Positions 1 to 12,656 are shown, counted from the first letter of the stretch. The stretch: DNA of 64,000 nt from Notospermus geniculatus (GCA_002633025.1 NMRB01000909.1:8775-72774); one strand, 5' to 3'. Notes: generated by a model not told the origin, from the letters alone. Translations and numbers: made by a program.

Positions 1-332
1 GATATGTTATGTACCCGTGCTAGATGAGCCTACCATAAAAATTTCGTGAAATTCCATTCAGTATTAAAGGCGTGATCGCAGTTTTTGTGTTTTGGCTTTT
101 GGCCCCCTGGTGGCAAAGTGGAGAATCGGATTTGGCCGATTCTTTCACGCGACACACCTTTGGCCCATGATACATCCCTCCACCAAATATGAATCCAAAA
201 TCTTCAGTCGTTCTTAAGTTATAGAGCGGAAGGGACTAGTAGCGGCGAGCGGCGAGCGCCGAGCGGCAGAGGCGCACGGACGGCCGGTATTTTCAAGTCC
301 CCCTCCGAGGGCTCCGGGGGACAATTATGAAA
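1..332. other. Intergenic, no gene seen
   Basis: No coding frame or RNA gene is convincing. A short GC-rich stretch of imperfect GCGGCGAGC repeats lies at about 240-285, just before a SINE copy. Confidence 0.5.
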
Positions 333-595
333 AGCCCTTGATAGCCTAGTGGTTATCATGTCCGCTCAGCAAGCGGCAGGTCCCGGGTTCGAATCCCAGG
401 CCATATGGGATTAATCATCCCTGGCTCTTCATGTCTGTCGCAAGTGACAGTAAGCCATGGTGCCTTGTACCTTGTGCCCTTGCAAGGGCAAGTAAAAGAC
501 CCCATCCAAGTGAGGAACATGAGTAGCTTGAGATGGCTTCTTCCGTACTTACCAGGGCCAATAATGCTATGGCTTCGGCCCTGATGGAAAAATCT
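333..595 (+). repeat. tRNA-derived SINE, family 1, copy 1
   Basis: The head has a tRNA-like A box (TAGCCTAGTGGTTATCA) and a B box (GGTTCGAATCC) about 35 bases downstream. A family-specific body follows, ending near GGCCCTGATGGAAAAATC. Copies share the same body at 2234-2492, 8632-8904 (reverse) and 10122-10374, with a head-only copy at 1608-1682. The conserved head plus dispersed body is the usual SINE structure. It is not a functional tRNA gene because it runs straight into the body and has no acceptor-stem end. Confidence 0.85.
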
Positions 596-1250
596 TATAC
601 ACTGAAATGAATTATATCTCCAACAAAAATCTGACGATGTTTAGGCAACTGACGCAGGCATATCATTCTATCAGTGTTTTTCACTTAAATTTGTCATGTC
701 GGCCTAGAGAGTGTCCAGATATTTCGTGAATTGAAATTTGCCGAAGATACCGCAAATTGTTCTACTCTTGGTACATGTATATTATACCTGAACATTGGTT
801 ATTGAATTGCTGCCAAATCTTATTATATGGTATCAAATTGTGCTTATTAACCTACTATTTTACATTTTTGGTATTTTGTATTTTTTGTTATTTTTTAACA
901 ATGACCGCAGATGTTTCTGACATACTCGATGTTCTCGACCCGAGTTGAACGATCATCGACCCACATTTCAATTTTCTCATTCCTGCTGGTTATTTTACTG
1001 GTGAAAGTGAAGTGTTATTGTACAGAGGGGGCCACGCTGCAACTCAAGTGTCATTTTAAGAATTAGACATGCTGAGTATGTTAATAGTTACTTCACGAAA
1101 TCATACCCCAGAGGACAAAGTTTACAGACTCCGAAAGAATAGTATCATGACAAGAGCTCATGAACATAGACGGACGGAGAGACAGACAGAACTTCAAAAT
1201 GGGGTGAGAGTATGGAGTAACAATTTCATCAAAGACTATAAGTAGGGAGA
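596..1250. other. Intergenic, no gene seen
   Basis: AT-rich non-coding sequence. A 63-codon open frame at 757-948 has biased, low-complexity hydrophobic composition and no family resemblance, so I do not call a gene. Confidence 0.5.
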
Positions 1251-1535
1251 GGAGCCACGGTGATGTAGTGGTTCGGGCCTCCGACTAGCGGTCAGAGGGT
1301 CCCGGGTTCGAATCCCACAGGGCGTGAGACTTTGGGCAAGTCTCTTTGCCTCACTGGCCTCTCTCCACCCAGGTGTATAAATGGGTACCGGTCTGAAATG
1401 CTCGGATTGTAGCGCTGAATGAGCAGCTCATCTGAGTTCTTCTGAAAGGTTTCAGGACAGACTGGGGTTAAAGTGTAAAGTCGGATGACACCTCTACCAT
1501 TGTTGATATCAGACTATAAACCCAAACTTTAACTT
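1251..1535 (+). repeat. tRNA-derived SINE, family 2
   Basis: A tRNA-like head (GATGTAGTGGTTCGGGCCTC, then GGGTTCGAATCCC) leads into a body containing CCAGGTGTATAAATGGGTA, a motif shared by many invertebrate tRNA-SINEs. The body differs from family 1. Only one clear copy is present in this window. Confidence 0.75.
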
Positions 1536-1607
1536 TTAACTTTAGACTACCAGTAGGTATGTAAACAAAGAATGCATGCAGTAAAAGACTTGTCACTTCA
1601 AGCTTCA

Positions 1608-1682
1608 GTAGCCCTGATAACTTGGTTATCACGTCTTCTTAGCAAGTGGCAGGTCCCGGGTTCAAATCCCAGGCCGCATATG
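1608..1682 (+). repeat. tRNA-derived SINE, family 1, head fragment
   Basis: Only the tRNA-like head of family 1 is present: a degenerate A box, then GGTTCAAATCC. The body is missing. It is probably a 3'-truncated copy. Confidence 0.6.
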
Positions 1683-2233
1683 AAAATCGTCTCACACTGC
1701 ACTCACCTCTCACGTAGAGAATCTGGAACAGTGGAAGACACCAGAAAATTCAGAAAATCGTCCCCAGCCTTTCATGAAAGACCTTGAACTGACCCATGCC
1801 TATGGCCTAGACACACGACAAAGAGAGAACATTCTTTGAAAGGCTATAATCTGAGGGTAAACCTTGTTCCATTTGAGACAGGCCCGAGGCCGTTTTACCG
1901 GACAAGAATGATAACAACCCACAAAAGGATTCGTCTCTCTGTATAATACGTGGCCAACGGGTGTTTGGGGAAAAATAATGACAAGGAATAGAAATATTTT
2001 GGAAATGCTAAACCGGTCTGTTATACCATGAAATGATATGATGACGCATAAAAATAACGGTGGAACGGGAAAAATTGTGCTCTGCTGGAGAGGGAAGAGG
2101 TCCATTGCAAATTCTGTACACATCCTCTGACGAGAATGCTGGATTGGCTCAATTTTTTCCTGTTTTTTCATCTGCAGGAAAACCAAACGACAAAATGCCC
2201 TGATTAATCTCAACTCAATGGAAACTGCCGCAA

Positions 2234-2492
2234 GGAGCCCTGATAGCCTAGTTATCACATCCGCTCAGCAAGCGGCAGGTCCCGGGTTCGAATCCTGGGC
2301 CATATGGGATAATCATCCCTGGCTCTTCAGTCGATTGCTTGGGACAGTAAGCCGTGGTGCCTTGTACCTTGTGCCTTTGCAAGGGCAAGTAAAAGACCCC
2401 ATCCAAGTGAGGAACATGAGTAGCTTGAGATGGCCTCTTCTGTACTTAACAGGGCCAATAATGCTTGGCTTTGGCCCTGATGGAAAAATCAA
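2234..2492 (+). repeat. tRNA-derived SINE, family 1, copy 2
   Basis: Near full-length copy with A box, B box GGTTCGAATCC and the family-1 body. The 7-base anticodon-like loop TCAGCAA sits in a CCGC/GCGG stem, which points to an ancestral tRNA head but not a functional one. Confidence 0.85.
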
Positions 2493-3145
2493 ACACAAAT
2501 ACTGCCGCGACTGGACGCCATGAATCAGCGTGTAGCCTCTCCGCCAACGTGACCCCAGCTAGACAGAAACATTAGTGATATATGTTGTCAGAGCTGCTGG
2601 CAAATTCTATACTTGGCCGTTCTCGATTTATATTTCAAATATCTCGCTAGTACATGTAATCATGGGTTATCAGCCCCAAGTCATGTGAGCAATTTCACAA
2701 ATTCAGGGGGCATACTTAATGTACGTTGGTTGAGGCATCTGATCCAGTGATTGCAACTACACCTCAACACCCTGCTCCTGACACTTCATCAGCCAGGCAT
2801 GTCACATAAACCGTAAGACCCGTGTCGCCGAGATCGTTATTGGACTTGCGTCTCATCCGCCTTGGCTCCAACAGAAAATCGATAGAAACCGAATTAATTT
2901 GCGTTTCCCTCGAGCAATGAAGGCTGGCTCTACCATCTGAGTGCACTGACACGAGAATCGAGATAACCGACCTTGACCTTTAACCTTCTATCGCTATCAC
3001 CTCATAAAATTTCCGTTTATCGCCTGACAGCGATAAATTGAGTTAAATCTACGTCCAGGTGGACTCAACGGACACTATCGCCCGGTCGCCATCAAATAAT
3101 TTGTGCTAATTACTAATTAAATTACTGGTGTACATGGCGCTCCCC
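2493..3145. other. Intergenic, no gene seen
   Basis: No coding or RNA feature can be supported here. Confidence 0.5.
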
Positions 3146-3283
3146 AGTGCACTGCCTGTACATTGCAATGCACTGACTGTGCATTGCAATACACTGACCG
3201 TACAATGCACTGACTGTACATTGCAATGCACTGACGGTGCATTGCAATGCACTGACCGTACATTTGCACTGACTGTACATTGT
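3146..3283. repeat. Tandem repeat of about 21 bp (TGTACATTGCAATGCACTGAC)
   Basis: About six degenerate units alternate between TGTACATTGCAATGCACTGA-like and GTGCATTGCAATACACTGA-like forms. Each unit is itself partly palindromic (TTGCAATGCA). Open frames on both strands over this stretch are artefacts of the repeat. Confidence 0.8.
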
Positions 3284-4149
3284 GTCCTTCACTATCTGAA
3301 CTTTCTGAAGGAGTCTATTCAACGTATCCATGATGTAACATTGTTCTGTTGGTGGCATATTTCCCCCGCCCCGGCTTTGGGTCATAAGATGCACTTTGCA
3401 CCCCGGCTTTGCGTCATGATGTCGCCATCAGCGAAGGTGGACATTGTTGAAGCTACGTTGTGGAAAACATGAATAGACACACCAACAAGAAAAGGAAACA
3501 AGTAGGCCTAGGCCTACCTTAATCTTTTGACATTTTAATGTACTGATTGCTAAACGAGAACCCACAACCCACACCCTGAGAATTCCTTTCATTTCGCACA
3601 TAACTGAGACAACTTTTCGTCAACATGACCTCATCACCATTATCTACTTATAATTCTCCTTCACCATGTTCATCACCCTCTACCTGCATGATCATTACAC
3701 AAGGTGTGGCATCCGAAAAGCACAATAATTTTACAATGATTTACAATTTCCATTACCAGATTATTGCGATCCTGTCAAAACCGTTTCCTCAGTACATCAA
3801 AATAATGGCAACAACACATGCCAGTAATGATCACCATCAACTCTTCCTAAGACTAACTCCAGTCATCAGTATATCACCTTCATTGCCACCACCACTGAAT
3901 TTTATTTACATTTTCTGATAATTTATTTACCAATTGCTACTACAAGTCAAGGTCTGCTCATCGAGATACCTCGATTTAAAATCTGACTACCGTAACTACA
4001 GGTGCGTAGCTCACTGAATTTTCTGAATTCCACTCCATGTGTTGTAGAATTCGTCTGTAAAATCCAGAGAATACCAATAAAAAATTTTCATTTTGCGAAG
4101 GAACCCATGCACAGCAAGCCTTCCATAGCAAATAAACTCCCTTAGTCTG
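3284..4149. other. Intergenic, no gene seen
   Basis: Pyrimidine-rich stretch at 3620-3900 (ACC/TCA-rich), otherwise unremarkable non-coding DNA. Confidence 0.45.
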
Positions 4150-4368
4150 GGGTCAAGCACACTTGTTAAGTCACACTGCTGTAGGTCAAGGTCACAAGTT
4201 AGGTCACACTAGAGAAGGTCAAGGTCACAACTTAGGTCACATTAGAGTAGGTCAAGGCCACTAATTAGGTCCCACTAGGGTAAGTCAAGGTCAATAATAA
4301 AGGTCACACTGGAGTAGATCAAGGTCATTAGTTAGGTCACACTAGAGTAGGTCAAGGATACAAGGTCA
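4150..4368. repeat. Tandem repeat of about 36 bp with AGGTCA half-sites
   Basis: About six degenerate units of the form TTAGGTCACACTAGAGTAGG followed by TCAAGGTCA. AGGTCA occurs repeatedly in the same orientation, and TCAAGGTCA is the extended half-site bound by monomeric nuclear receptors of the SF-1/ERR type. The sequence shows the array; any regulatory role is inference. Confidence 0.75.
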
Positions 4369-6139
4369 CTTTCTGTGGTATTTTGATAACCTGGAGGTGA
4401 AATGTTTTTATCTAGTTTTCAAATTTTCAAGAGCACTAACAGGAAAGTCATGTGAAATGAAAGTATTATTATGTTAGAACGAGAACCACCGGCCCTGAAT
4501 TGCGCAGTTGATAAAACACCTGCCACGCAGAAATCAGCAAACAGTCAGTCAATTACTGATAGAACGTGTACGGCATATCCAGTGAGCATAATAGCCCAAA
4601 ACCATGGCAACGTAATATGCCATTGAAGGTGGAGAAAAATGTGGAGATTACGGAGGATACATTGTATGGGAAGATGATGATGAGAAGGTGTAGTCCTGAT
4701 ATGAGCCAGAACATGGCCAGGGGGGACAGGTATCTCGCACAACTCGAATCACAATAATCTGAGCTGAATAAGCCCCTGTCACTCCAAACGAAGGGGAGGG
4801 GTGGTCAGAAAGAAAAGGAGCTGACTGGCCTTTTAGAAAAGAAGCAAATCAGACCGTAAGACGATAAAGCAATGTGATACATGACAGCAAAATGAAATGT
4901 GACGCATGACAGCAAAATGAGTTGGAATGCGCACAGAAGAAGACCCAAGGTGACACTAACAGTTTGTTGATTTCTGCATTGTCTGCCCATTGTGAAATTT
5001 GACTTTCTCCATTTTTGTAATTGTTCTCTGGTGTCATCTTGGGTCTTCTTTCCGGCGCATTCCGACTCATTTTGCTGTCACGGGTCACAAATACGTTTTT
5101 TAGGCCGTTTCGAACCGCCCTTCCATCAAGCTACAGAAGTCACAGCTTTAAGTTGTGAATGAACTTGGCCTAACGTTTCAGTTGGAAACATAAGGGGTGG
5201 TTGCACATTTTCAACAAACCGTAGACTACGGGGAAGGGGTTAAAACCGGCTGTACACTTTTTGTGAAACATGAAATGTTGATCTCTGTAGGTCCGATGGG
5301 GGCAGAAGAATCAACATTTTTCAAGTACACTTTTGGGGGAGGGAGGGGGTCATAAAAAAGTCTACTCTCTGTAGACTTGTGAGAATGTTGAAAGTGTTGA
5401 ACCACCCCTAAGAGGCCAGACTTCTCTTTTCAAAGCAACCAAATCATTTATTAACTGCCACAACTCATTAAAACACCAGGAAGTAGAAACGAAATATACC
5501 GAAAGATCGTACATGTCCCTAACCAAAGTCCACACAGCCAGGCCGATAATATCACTTCCTTTGTCACATATGAAACCAACAGAGACATTCCTAGTAATGA
5601 TATCAAAGGTGGATTTTTTTTTCAAACACATCCACTCCAGAAAAATACTTTGTGTAATGAAATATCCCATATTGAGGTACATACTTCATTGGACTAATGG
5701 TAACTGAGACAAAGTGAATGCTTCAGGCACGGAACATCAAAGAACGAAATATGGGTCAAATCAAGGTACCTGCACAGGTTGAATCTTGGGCAGTGTTGAC
5801 ATAATTCTATCTTTCTATGTATGCATTTTTAAGAACTTTACGCCATGACTGAAGTAGATTTGACAAAAAATATGGTCAAGAGCGGGAGAAACAGAACTGA
5901 TATTTTGATTTCTGTAAAAGAGAAAGCTGTAATTTTGTAACATTTACTAAAAGCATTGTATAAATTTTGTACTATTTGGTAAAAAATTAAAATGTGACCT
6001 GCATTTTGCTCTGTGCGACCCCCAAATTTGATATCCTAATGCATTTTATATTGTGTGCGACTTAATTTTTTTGCCTGTTCGACCAAAATCTGTTTTTTCA
6101 AAATATGAACTTTGATCCCTGTGTGGGGTGGTGTATTTA
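4369..6139. other. Intergenic, no gene seen
   Basis: Several open frames of 60-110 codons on both strands overlap one another and show no family features or coherent codon use. I see no supported gene. Confidence 0.45.
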
Positions 6140-6570
6140 AGGCAGCAGCACACACCAGGCGATATCGAAAGCAATCGGATCGCCAGTGAGCAAAATCGGC
6201 TGTTGACGCCAGGTGTGCCTTAAGGGCACCGCACACTAGCGATTTTTTTGAGCGATTTTGTAGGCGACCGGCCTTGCGACCACAGAAGCGACTGAACATT
6301 TTTCAGATTTTTTAGTTTTTGTTGACTTGTTTGCGACAAATGCTTCTTTGGAAGATCAGTGATGTCGTGGATGACATCATTGATCGACCGCAAAGGTAAT
6401 TACGGCAGGCGACGTAGTAGTCGCATCGGTAGTCGCCCCCATTTTAGTCGCCAGTGTGCGGAGCCCTTTAGCGATTCCTGAAATCCTCTCGCCCAGTCTG
6501 CGGTGGCTACCAAGAAGATCGGTGGCGAGTAGATCACTTGCGATATCGCCTTGTGTGCCACTAGCTTTAT
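6140..6570. mobile_element. Two nested inverted-repeat elements (MITEs)
   Basis: Outer arms: CACACACCAGGCGATATCG near 6147 and its imperfect complement CGATATCGCCTTGTGTGCC near 6541. Inner arms: GGGCACCGCACACTAGCGA near 6224 and TCGCCAGTGTGCGGAGCCC near 6449. The inner pair lies within the outer pair, so one short inverted-repeat element probably inserted into another. No transposase is encoded. Confidence 0.6.
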
Positions 6571-7109
6571 GTTAATATCAATTCACAATGATTTCCATAG
6601 CCTGTTGTGTCAAAAAAAAAATTTGATTAATGTAACGACCCCATCCCATCTTTGCGTTTAGATAATCAACCACGAATATCCACAAAAATATCACAATTTG
6701 GGACAGTGTGACCCATTAGTAGAAGAAGTCCAGGAAATGAGACAGACACAGAGTTTGACCCAGGGATGCAAACCTTGAGCTCTGCGGCCAGAAATCAATG
6801 TGCAACCAGGAAATCCCATCATCCATCATTATCGGATATGGAAATGGAGTCGATTTACGGCACGACATCGACATCGCCAGATTACAAGCGGACATCTCAT
6901 TATGCTCTAATGAGCACACACACACATGTTGCCATGGAAACGGCTCTTTCACTATTAATGTCTGGTATGACTGGGGTACCTGTAACATTATATTGAAGAG
7001 GGGGGATGTCGGCGATGGCAGGGGGCAGCATTCCGCTGCCGGTAAGTGGAACCTGGCTGCATCAGGTGCTGCCAACAGTGAACATAAATATGTGCCCCAG
7101 GATCGGTGT

Positions 7110-7430
7110 TTAAATGGCCGCCGTGCGGCCATTTTGAATTTGGTTTTTAGATGATAACTGAAGAAACACTGGAGGAATTGTTTTGAAATTTCTGTGGTAG
7201 GTTTAAGGTGGTTAGTGGAAGACATTTGTCGAAAACCAAGGCTGTCACTCCACCAAGATGGCTGCCATGGCGGCCATTTTGAATTTGGTTTTTAGACAAT
7301 AACTGAAGAATCACTGGAGAAATTGTTCTGAAATTTCTGTGGTACATTTATGGTGGTTAGTGCACGACACCTGTTGAAAACCAAGGCTGTCCCTCCACCA
7401 AGATGGCTGCCACGGCGGCCATTTTATGTA
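7110..7430. repeat. 145-bp tandem repeat, nearly 3 copies, with GGCGGCCATTTTG motif
   Basis: GCGGCCATTTT recurs at 7125, 7270 and 7415, exactly 145 bases apart. The sequence between copies is highly similar (GAATTTGGTTTTTAGA, GAAATTTCTGTGGTA and CCACCAAGATGGCTGCC). ATGGCGGCCATTTT is a palindrome built on the YY1-type core AAGATGGCGGC. Possible regulatory activity is inference. Confidence 0.8.
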
Positions 7431-8043
7431 ACCTCTGATAAGTAATCTTCACCAGTTATTTGCATGTCTGACTTCTGAGCACACACGTGCGGCCTATTTT
7501 TTTACTAAGAATATGAGAGCTTAGTTTTTATGACCAATCAAATCTTCAGCAACTGGTTGGTCCAGTGATTAACTGGAATTCCTGGCCGGGTTAGAAAACG
7601 CTTCTAATTAACGGACATGACTGGATGAATTATCTTGCAACATGTCACATGAATAGCTCACAATTAATCAGCAGTTCCTTCATTCAACTGATATAATTAA
7701 CTAACACGGAAATAAAAGGAAACAGAACCGTTTCATTACTCATGAAATGTGGGGCGATGGCGTCAGAGGAAATACGGCCTTGACCTTCGACGGTACTTGA
7801 CATACCAGTTCCTGTGGTCGGATCTGAAATTAGATCCCTTAAAGCCCACTCGAGAGCGCCAGGCAGCGGGACAATGGGGTAAGGTGACAGTGATTTGCTG
7901 AAGGGGATACTTCACCAGTCTACCACCACGTTTAGGGCAGAGTGAATCAGGACATGCAGACATGGAGGATAGTTTATTTGCCTCAACGCATTGTGTCGAC
8001 TTTTGAGGAAGAAAAGATTTCGATGGGCTTATATGCAAGTCTA
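7431..8043. other. Intergenic, no gene seen
   Basis: No coding or RNA feature can be supported here. Confidence 0.45.
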
Positions 8044-8153
8044 AGGGTCATATTTTAGAACGTTCCTTGATGTTAAGGTCGACCTTAAGTCTATTGTAAA
8101 ACAATTGTCTATTGTGGACTTTAATGTTAAGGAACGTTCTAAAATACGGCCCT
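8044..8153. mobile_element. MITE with 25-bp terminal inverted repeats, copy 1
   Basis: Begins AGGGTCATATTTTAGAACGT and ends with the near-complement ACGTTCTAAAATACGGCCCT. TA lies at each outer edge, consistent with a TA target duplication. A second copy with the same arms is at 37831-37950. No coding capacity. Confidence 0.75.
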
Positions 8154-8374
8154 ACGTCATGAGTTGCCGAAATCATTTGATAGAGTTCAATGAGTGCACG
8201 GCGGTGATCGGACAGAAATGTCGAATGGATCGGCACAATCTCAGCAACAGAGTTCAGAACTCAACTCTTGGACTGCAATTCGCAAGGATCTACAAGAATA
8301 GGACACCTTTTGAACAAGAATTTTTAGCTCAATTTACCCTTTTGGGACTGATTCTATTTGTATTTTATTTTCCA

Positions 8375-8629
8375 TTAAGCCTAATTCATATACTTCGACG
8401 CACGACCATCATCGGCGATTGACGCGCGATCTTGCGTTCGACGCCGACCCCGTCGTGCGATTTGGTCGGCGTCCGATCGCGATGCTGTTATTACTTGAGT
8501 CATTTCATAACGGGTCGCCGTCGCCGAAGTACGTTGGACTATGAATCAATTCCGCGAAGTCGGCGTCCAGATTTGATCGGGCGTCGGACGCCGATGGTCT
8601 TGCGTCGAAGTATAAACTAGGCTTTAAGG
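8375..8629. mobile_element. MITE-like element with AAGCCTA terminal inverted repeats
   Basis: Left end TAAGCCTAATTCATATACTT runs into CGACGCA. The right end is TGCGTCGAAGTATA followed by AACTAGGCTTTA. The interior is rich in CGTCG/CGACG. The arms face each other over about 255 bp. No open frame of interest. Confidence 0.65.
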
Positions 8630-8631
8630 AC

Positions 8632-8904
8632 AAAGCCATAGCATTATTGGCCCTGGTATTTTACTTTTCTGTCAGGGCCCTGGTAAGTATGGAAGAGGCC
8701 ATCTCAAGCTACTCATGTTCCTCACTTGGATGGGGTCTTTTACTTGCCCTTGCAAAGGCACAAGGTACAAGGCACCACGCCTTACTGTCCCATGCGACGG
8801 ACGTGAAGAGCCAGGGATGATTAATCCCAAATGGTCTGGGATTGGAACCCAGGGCCTGCCGCTAAGCTGACATGATAACCACTAGGCCATCAGGGCTCCT
8901 TGGG
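8632..8904 (-). repeat. tRNA-derived SINE, family 1, reverse copy
   Basis: Reverse-complement copy of family 1. The body comes first on the plus strand (GTCAGGGCCCTGGTAAG...), and the B box reads GGATTGGAACCC-like at about 8839. It directly abuts the MITE ending at 8629. Confidence 0.8.
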
Positions 8905-9882
8905 ACTGATCTTTCAAGGCACCACGGCTTACTGTCTCAGTGAGTCAATGACCGTGTACCTGATGTGCAGCCACAAAGTTATGACTATAATGGCCGATAC
9001 TGGATACGAAAAAGATAGAAAGTAGAATTTATGATACGTGCTGCAGGACGTGTACACAACACGTCTCCGTGTTTTTATTCGTAACTGTATTGAATGACTG
9101 GTTCAAAAAAGTTATAATATACCACAAGCTGATTGTGTTCATAAAGGTTTTATTCACACATTGTATAAAATCGAGTATTGAATTCTGATAATTGTGTAAG
9201 CAATATCATCTGCCAATTCATCATAACAACAAACGCGAGCAGACGTGTGACAGATCTAAATATCGGCATCAACAGAGGGTTAAATTTATTGCAAATCGGG
9301 ATCAATAAATGCCCGCTCAGTCCATTTGGGTTGTCAGGTGAATAAATGAACTTTTGATAGTATAAATGATTATACCGTGGGACAGGTTTCATAGAAATTC
9401 TCTAATAATAACCAGCCATTCACGATCAGATGTGGGGATTAAATCATATTCAAAATGACGGAGTGTTTGTTACGTGCTGTCAAAATACCTGGCGGTTATT
9501 TCACGACCTATTTCAACCATTTATATACATATCTAAACCAGATCGGGCACGATATGAAAGGATATTTTACGACTGTATGAATGGCCTTTTATGCAATACC
9601 CAGGAATGGCCATGTCGGTTTTTTAGAAATAATGAATATTGTATCGACAGGCGAGTATTTTAATCGCTCGGCCTATCTGCGCCTGGGGTTGAAAAGTGTC
9701 TAAGTACATTTGTCTGAACATAATCCAGACCCTGGAGTATGTGGAGTGTTCTCTGTATGACCTCCAATCGTTATTGAATGGCTCTCCATGAAATTCGGCT
9801 TACTAGTATGTCTTTGAAATGCACTGACACGAATGGGACCCAATGGGATGTTTTGGTTCAGCAAGAAGTCCACAACTCAAAT
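8905..9882. other. Intergenic, no gene seen
   Basis: Overlapping short open frames only. None shows a motif. Confidence 0.4.
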
Positions 9883-10115
9883 TACTGTAAAGCAAGATAA
9901 TTTCGCGGCTGGAAATGTTCGCGAATCAAGAATTTTAGACGTATTCGCGGCAGGATATTTTCGCGCGTCTCTGCCATTTTTTTCAGTTTTTTTTCACGGA
10001 CCATATCTATCACTTGCGTATATTAATATTAGCGACGGGAAATTTTCGCGACTCACACACTCTCGCAAAATTCGCGAAAATTTCCTGCACGTGAAATTTT
10101 CCTGCTTTACAGTAG
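9883..10115. mobile_element. MITE with ACTGTAAAGCA terminal inverted repeats and TTCGCG-rich interior
   Basis: The left arm ACTGTAAAGCAAGATAATTT is matched by AAATTTTCCTGCTTTACAGT at the right end. The interior is full of TTCGCGAA-type palindromes. A SINE lies immediately to the right. The family type is widespread in marine invertebrates; no transposase is encoded. Confidence 0.75.
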
Positions 10116-10121
10116 TTAGAT

Positions 10122-10374
10122 CAAGGAGCCTAGTGCTTATCACATCCGCTTAACAAGTGGCAGGTCCTGGGTTCAAATCCTGGGCCATATGGGATTAATC
10201 ATCCCGGCTCTTCAGTCCGTAGCATGGGACAGTAAGTCGTGGTGCCTTGTACCTTGTGCCTTTGCAAGGGCAAGTAAAAGACCCCATCCAAGTGAGGAAC
10301 ATGAGTAGCTTGAGATGGCCTCTTCCATATTTACCAGGGCCAATAATGCTGCTTCGGCCCTGATGGAAAAGTCC
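10122..10374 (+). repeat. tRNA-derived SINE, family 1, copy 4
   Basis: Complete family-1 body with a shortened A-box region (GCCTAGTGCTTATCACATCC) and B box GGTTCAAATCC. Confidence 0.8.
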
Positions 10375-12656
10375 AATACAAATACAAATTGTAAGTTTTC
10401 TGCATCATTTCAGGAGGAAATACCAGGTTCAAGTCAAGTATTGGTATGAAAAGCTCGAATTTCAAAATGCCATCAACGTCTGACAGCCCCTACTTTGTCA
10501 TATCACTGATGCATCATTGNCCCCCCCCCCCCCCCCCGACACTGTGGCGACAGCAACCGCTACTCTCCTTATTTGGATTTCTGCGTCGACTCTGCATGAC
10601 CTCACGGTCCAGACAGTGACTAAGATTGCTTCATACATCATCTTGGTATCAATAACTTAATGTGTGTGCATCATCATTAAAACACCATTCCTCAGAAATG
10701 TGGCAGCATACACGAAGATTTATTCTGATGCACAGGAAAATAGATCGCTATTCCTTTTGGTGTCGCCTTTTCTGCCTCGCGAGGCAGAAAACTCACCGAA
10801 AATACGCGCACATGCGAGCTAACTGCTGAGCAAACGGTCTCGAATGACTTTTTGCTCAGCAGATAGCTCCAGCGTGCGGCAGGCTTTAGGTAAAACAGTT
10901 GTCCAAGAGGATGCAGTCTTATATCATGCCTGGACAATGAATGGCCACAACGTCAGGTACGAGAACTAATAGTCGGTCACCATCTTTGTTGGGAAGTTCT
11001 ATTAGCTCCATTGACAATATTGGGCGAATGAGGAGGAATGAGAGCCCACAGGCAGTGACAACATTAACCTTCAACAGTCCCATTTATATGAAACAGTTAT
11101 GCATCCCATAACCACATTGATTTGAGCGATCTGAGAAAGCCACGTGAATGAAATCGTAAGTCGGCAATGACCTCACTTTCAAATGTTGACAAAATAGCCT
11201 ATATTTGTGTTCATGACATTACGGTTAAAATTCAAGTGGATATAGAGCAACAACTACCTTTTCAAAGCCTTTCAGATCAAGTTGATATATTTGGTTGTTG
11301 ACTAGTATGATATCACGGGCAGTCAATAAGGTCGAACACCTCACCAACTTGCCCGAGTTTTAATTCCAATTAACAGAAGTTTATTGACTGGCCATATAAA
11401 AACACCTGTCAAACTTGATCAAGGTACATGTAGGCCTACATTTTTCGGTACAATGGGCCAATGGACTTTTTCATTATGTTTGACCAGCCATATCAGGAGG
11501 ACAAGTAAAGTTGTTGTAAGAAGGTAAAGATATCATGACAATCTCTTCAAGATTGATTACCAAACCATAAAAGAGCCTCCTCAAGGGATTTTATCTTCTA
11601 TTATTAGATATCGTTGATTATTGTTGAAAGAAGTGACACCTTTTGATTGCAGTTAAAGCAAGTTTACACGATTGCTAAATTTGCATTTTTCAACATTTCA
11701 CCATTATTTTTTAGAATCATTATCATTTATTTGGAATCATTATCATTTAGGTATTAATATATTCGATATTTATCAAATCAGGTAGGTTCATCTGCGCAGC
11801 TACGGTATTCTGCACCCCCCCCCCCCTTCCGCACCATGTACCACATGCAGCACCATGCGCAATACTGACCTCGTATCTTCCGCAGATGTCGCGCGGCACC
11901 TTGGCAGGCACGCAGTGAAGACGTAACGTCATTCCTGCGTGATGCACGGAGGTCACACGGAAAATACGTGCGACGTACCTGTACCATAAGCAAAGAAGTG
12001 GAGCGTACCTTCCGCATGACGTAGGCGGACGCGGACAAAGAATTGTCAAGACAGAAAGAAGGCTCAGTCATGTATGCCAAAAAGAGCTTCTTCTGGCAAT
12101 TTTGTGTAATCTTGGGATTTGAATTTTATGTTTTTTTACCTGTGTGTGTGTGTGGGGCGGGGTCATCCAGAATCATATTCTTTTACTCGATATCTTTTCA
12201 TATTTTCCAAAGTAAAATTGCATGTACACAACGCTTCCATCAAGAACAGGTGAAAGTGATCACAACATGTCAATCAAGACTCTAGTGATGAAATGTCAAA
12301 ACATCTCATACCCATCTGAACAGCTTCCACCTTGTTGTCAAACAGTTGACGTCAGTAGAATAGTTTTTCTCATAATTNNNNNNNTTTTTTTGCCGATTTT
12401 AGTATAAAAGTTGGTGGAATTTGGAAATCCCAGTAGTAAGTCCACTGGGTTGAACATCGGGTGTCTTCACAACACAGTGACCCAAAGAGAATCTGAATGC
12501 GTCCGGAGGAACTAACGTTTTCTTGTTTTCTGGTTAATTTGGTAATTTCGAATTTTGACTTTGTCCATTTTTGCACTTTTTCTCTCATATTATCTTTCCG
12601 GCGCATTCCGTCTCTTTTTGCTGTCACGGGTCATATATAATTTGTATTACCATCCA
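10375..12656. other. Non-coding stretch with a poly-C/N joint, a short N gap and a dispersed repeat
   Basis: An N at 10520 precedes a run of about 17 C. A 7-base N gap lies at 12378-12384, and a C run at 11815-11826. A dispersed repeat at about 10690-10935 contains TGCTGAGCAAA inverted motifs and recurs inverted at 28690-28830. No gene is supported. Confidence 0.5.

Noticed and set aside
333-420. Possible tRNA gene (A and B boxes present)
   Set aside because: The head continues into a SINE body repeated elsewhere in the window, and no matching acceptor stem is present.
3122-3472. Opposing open frames of 90 and 114 codons
   Set aside because: They are produced by the 21-bp tandem repeat and have repeat-driven composition.
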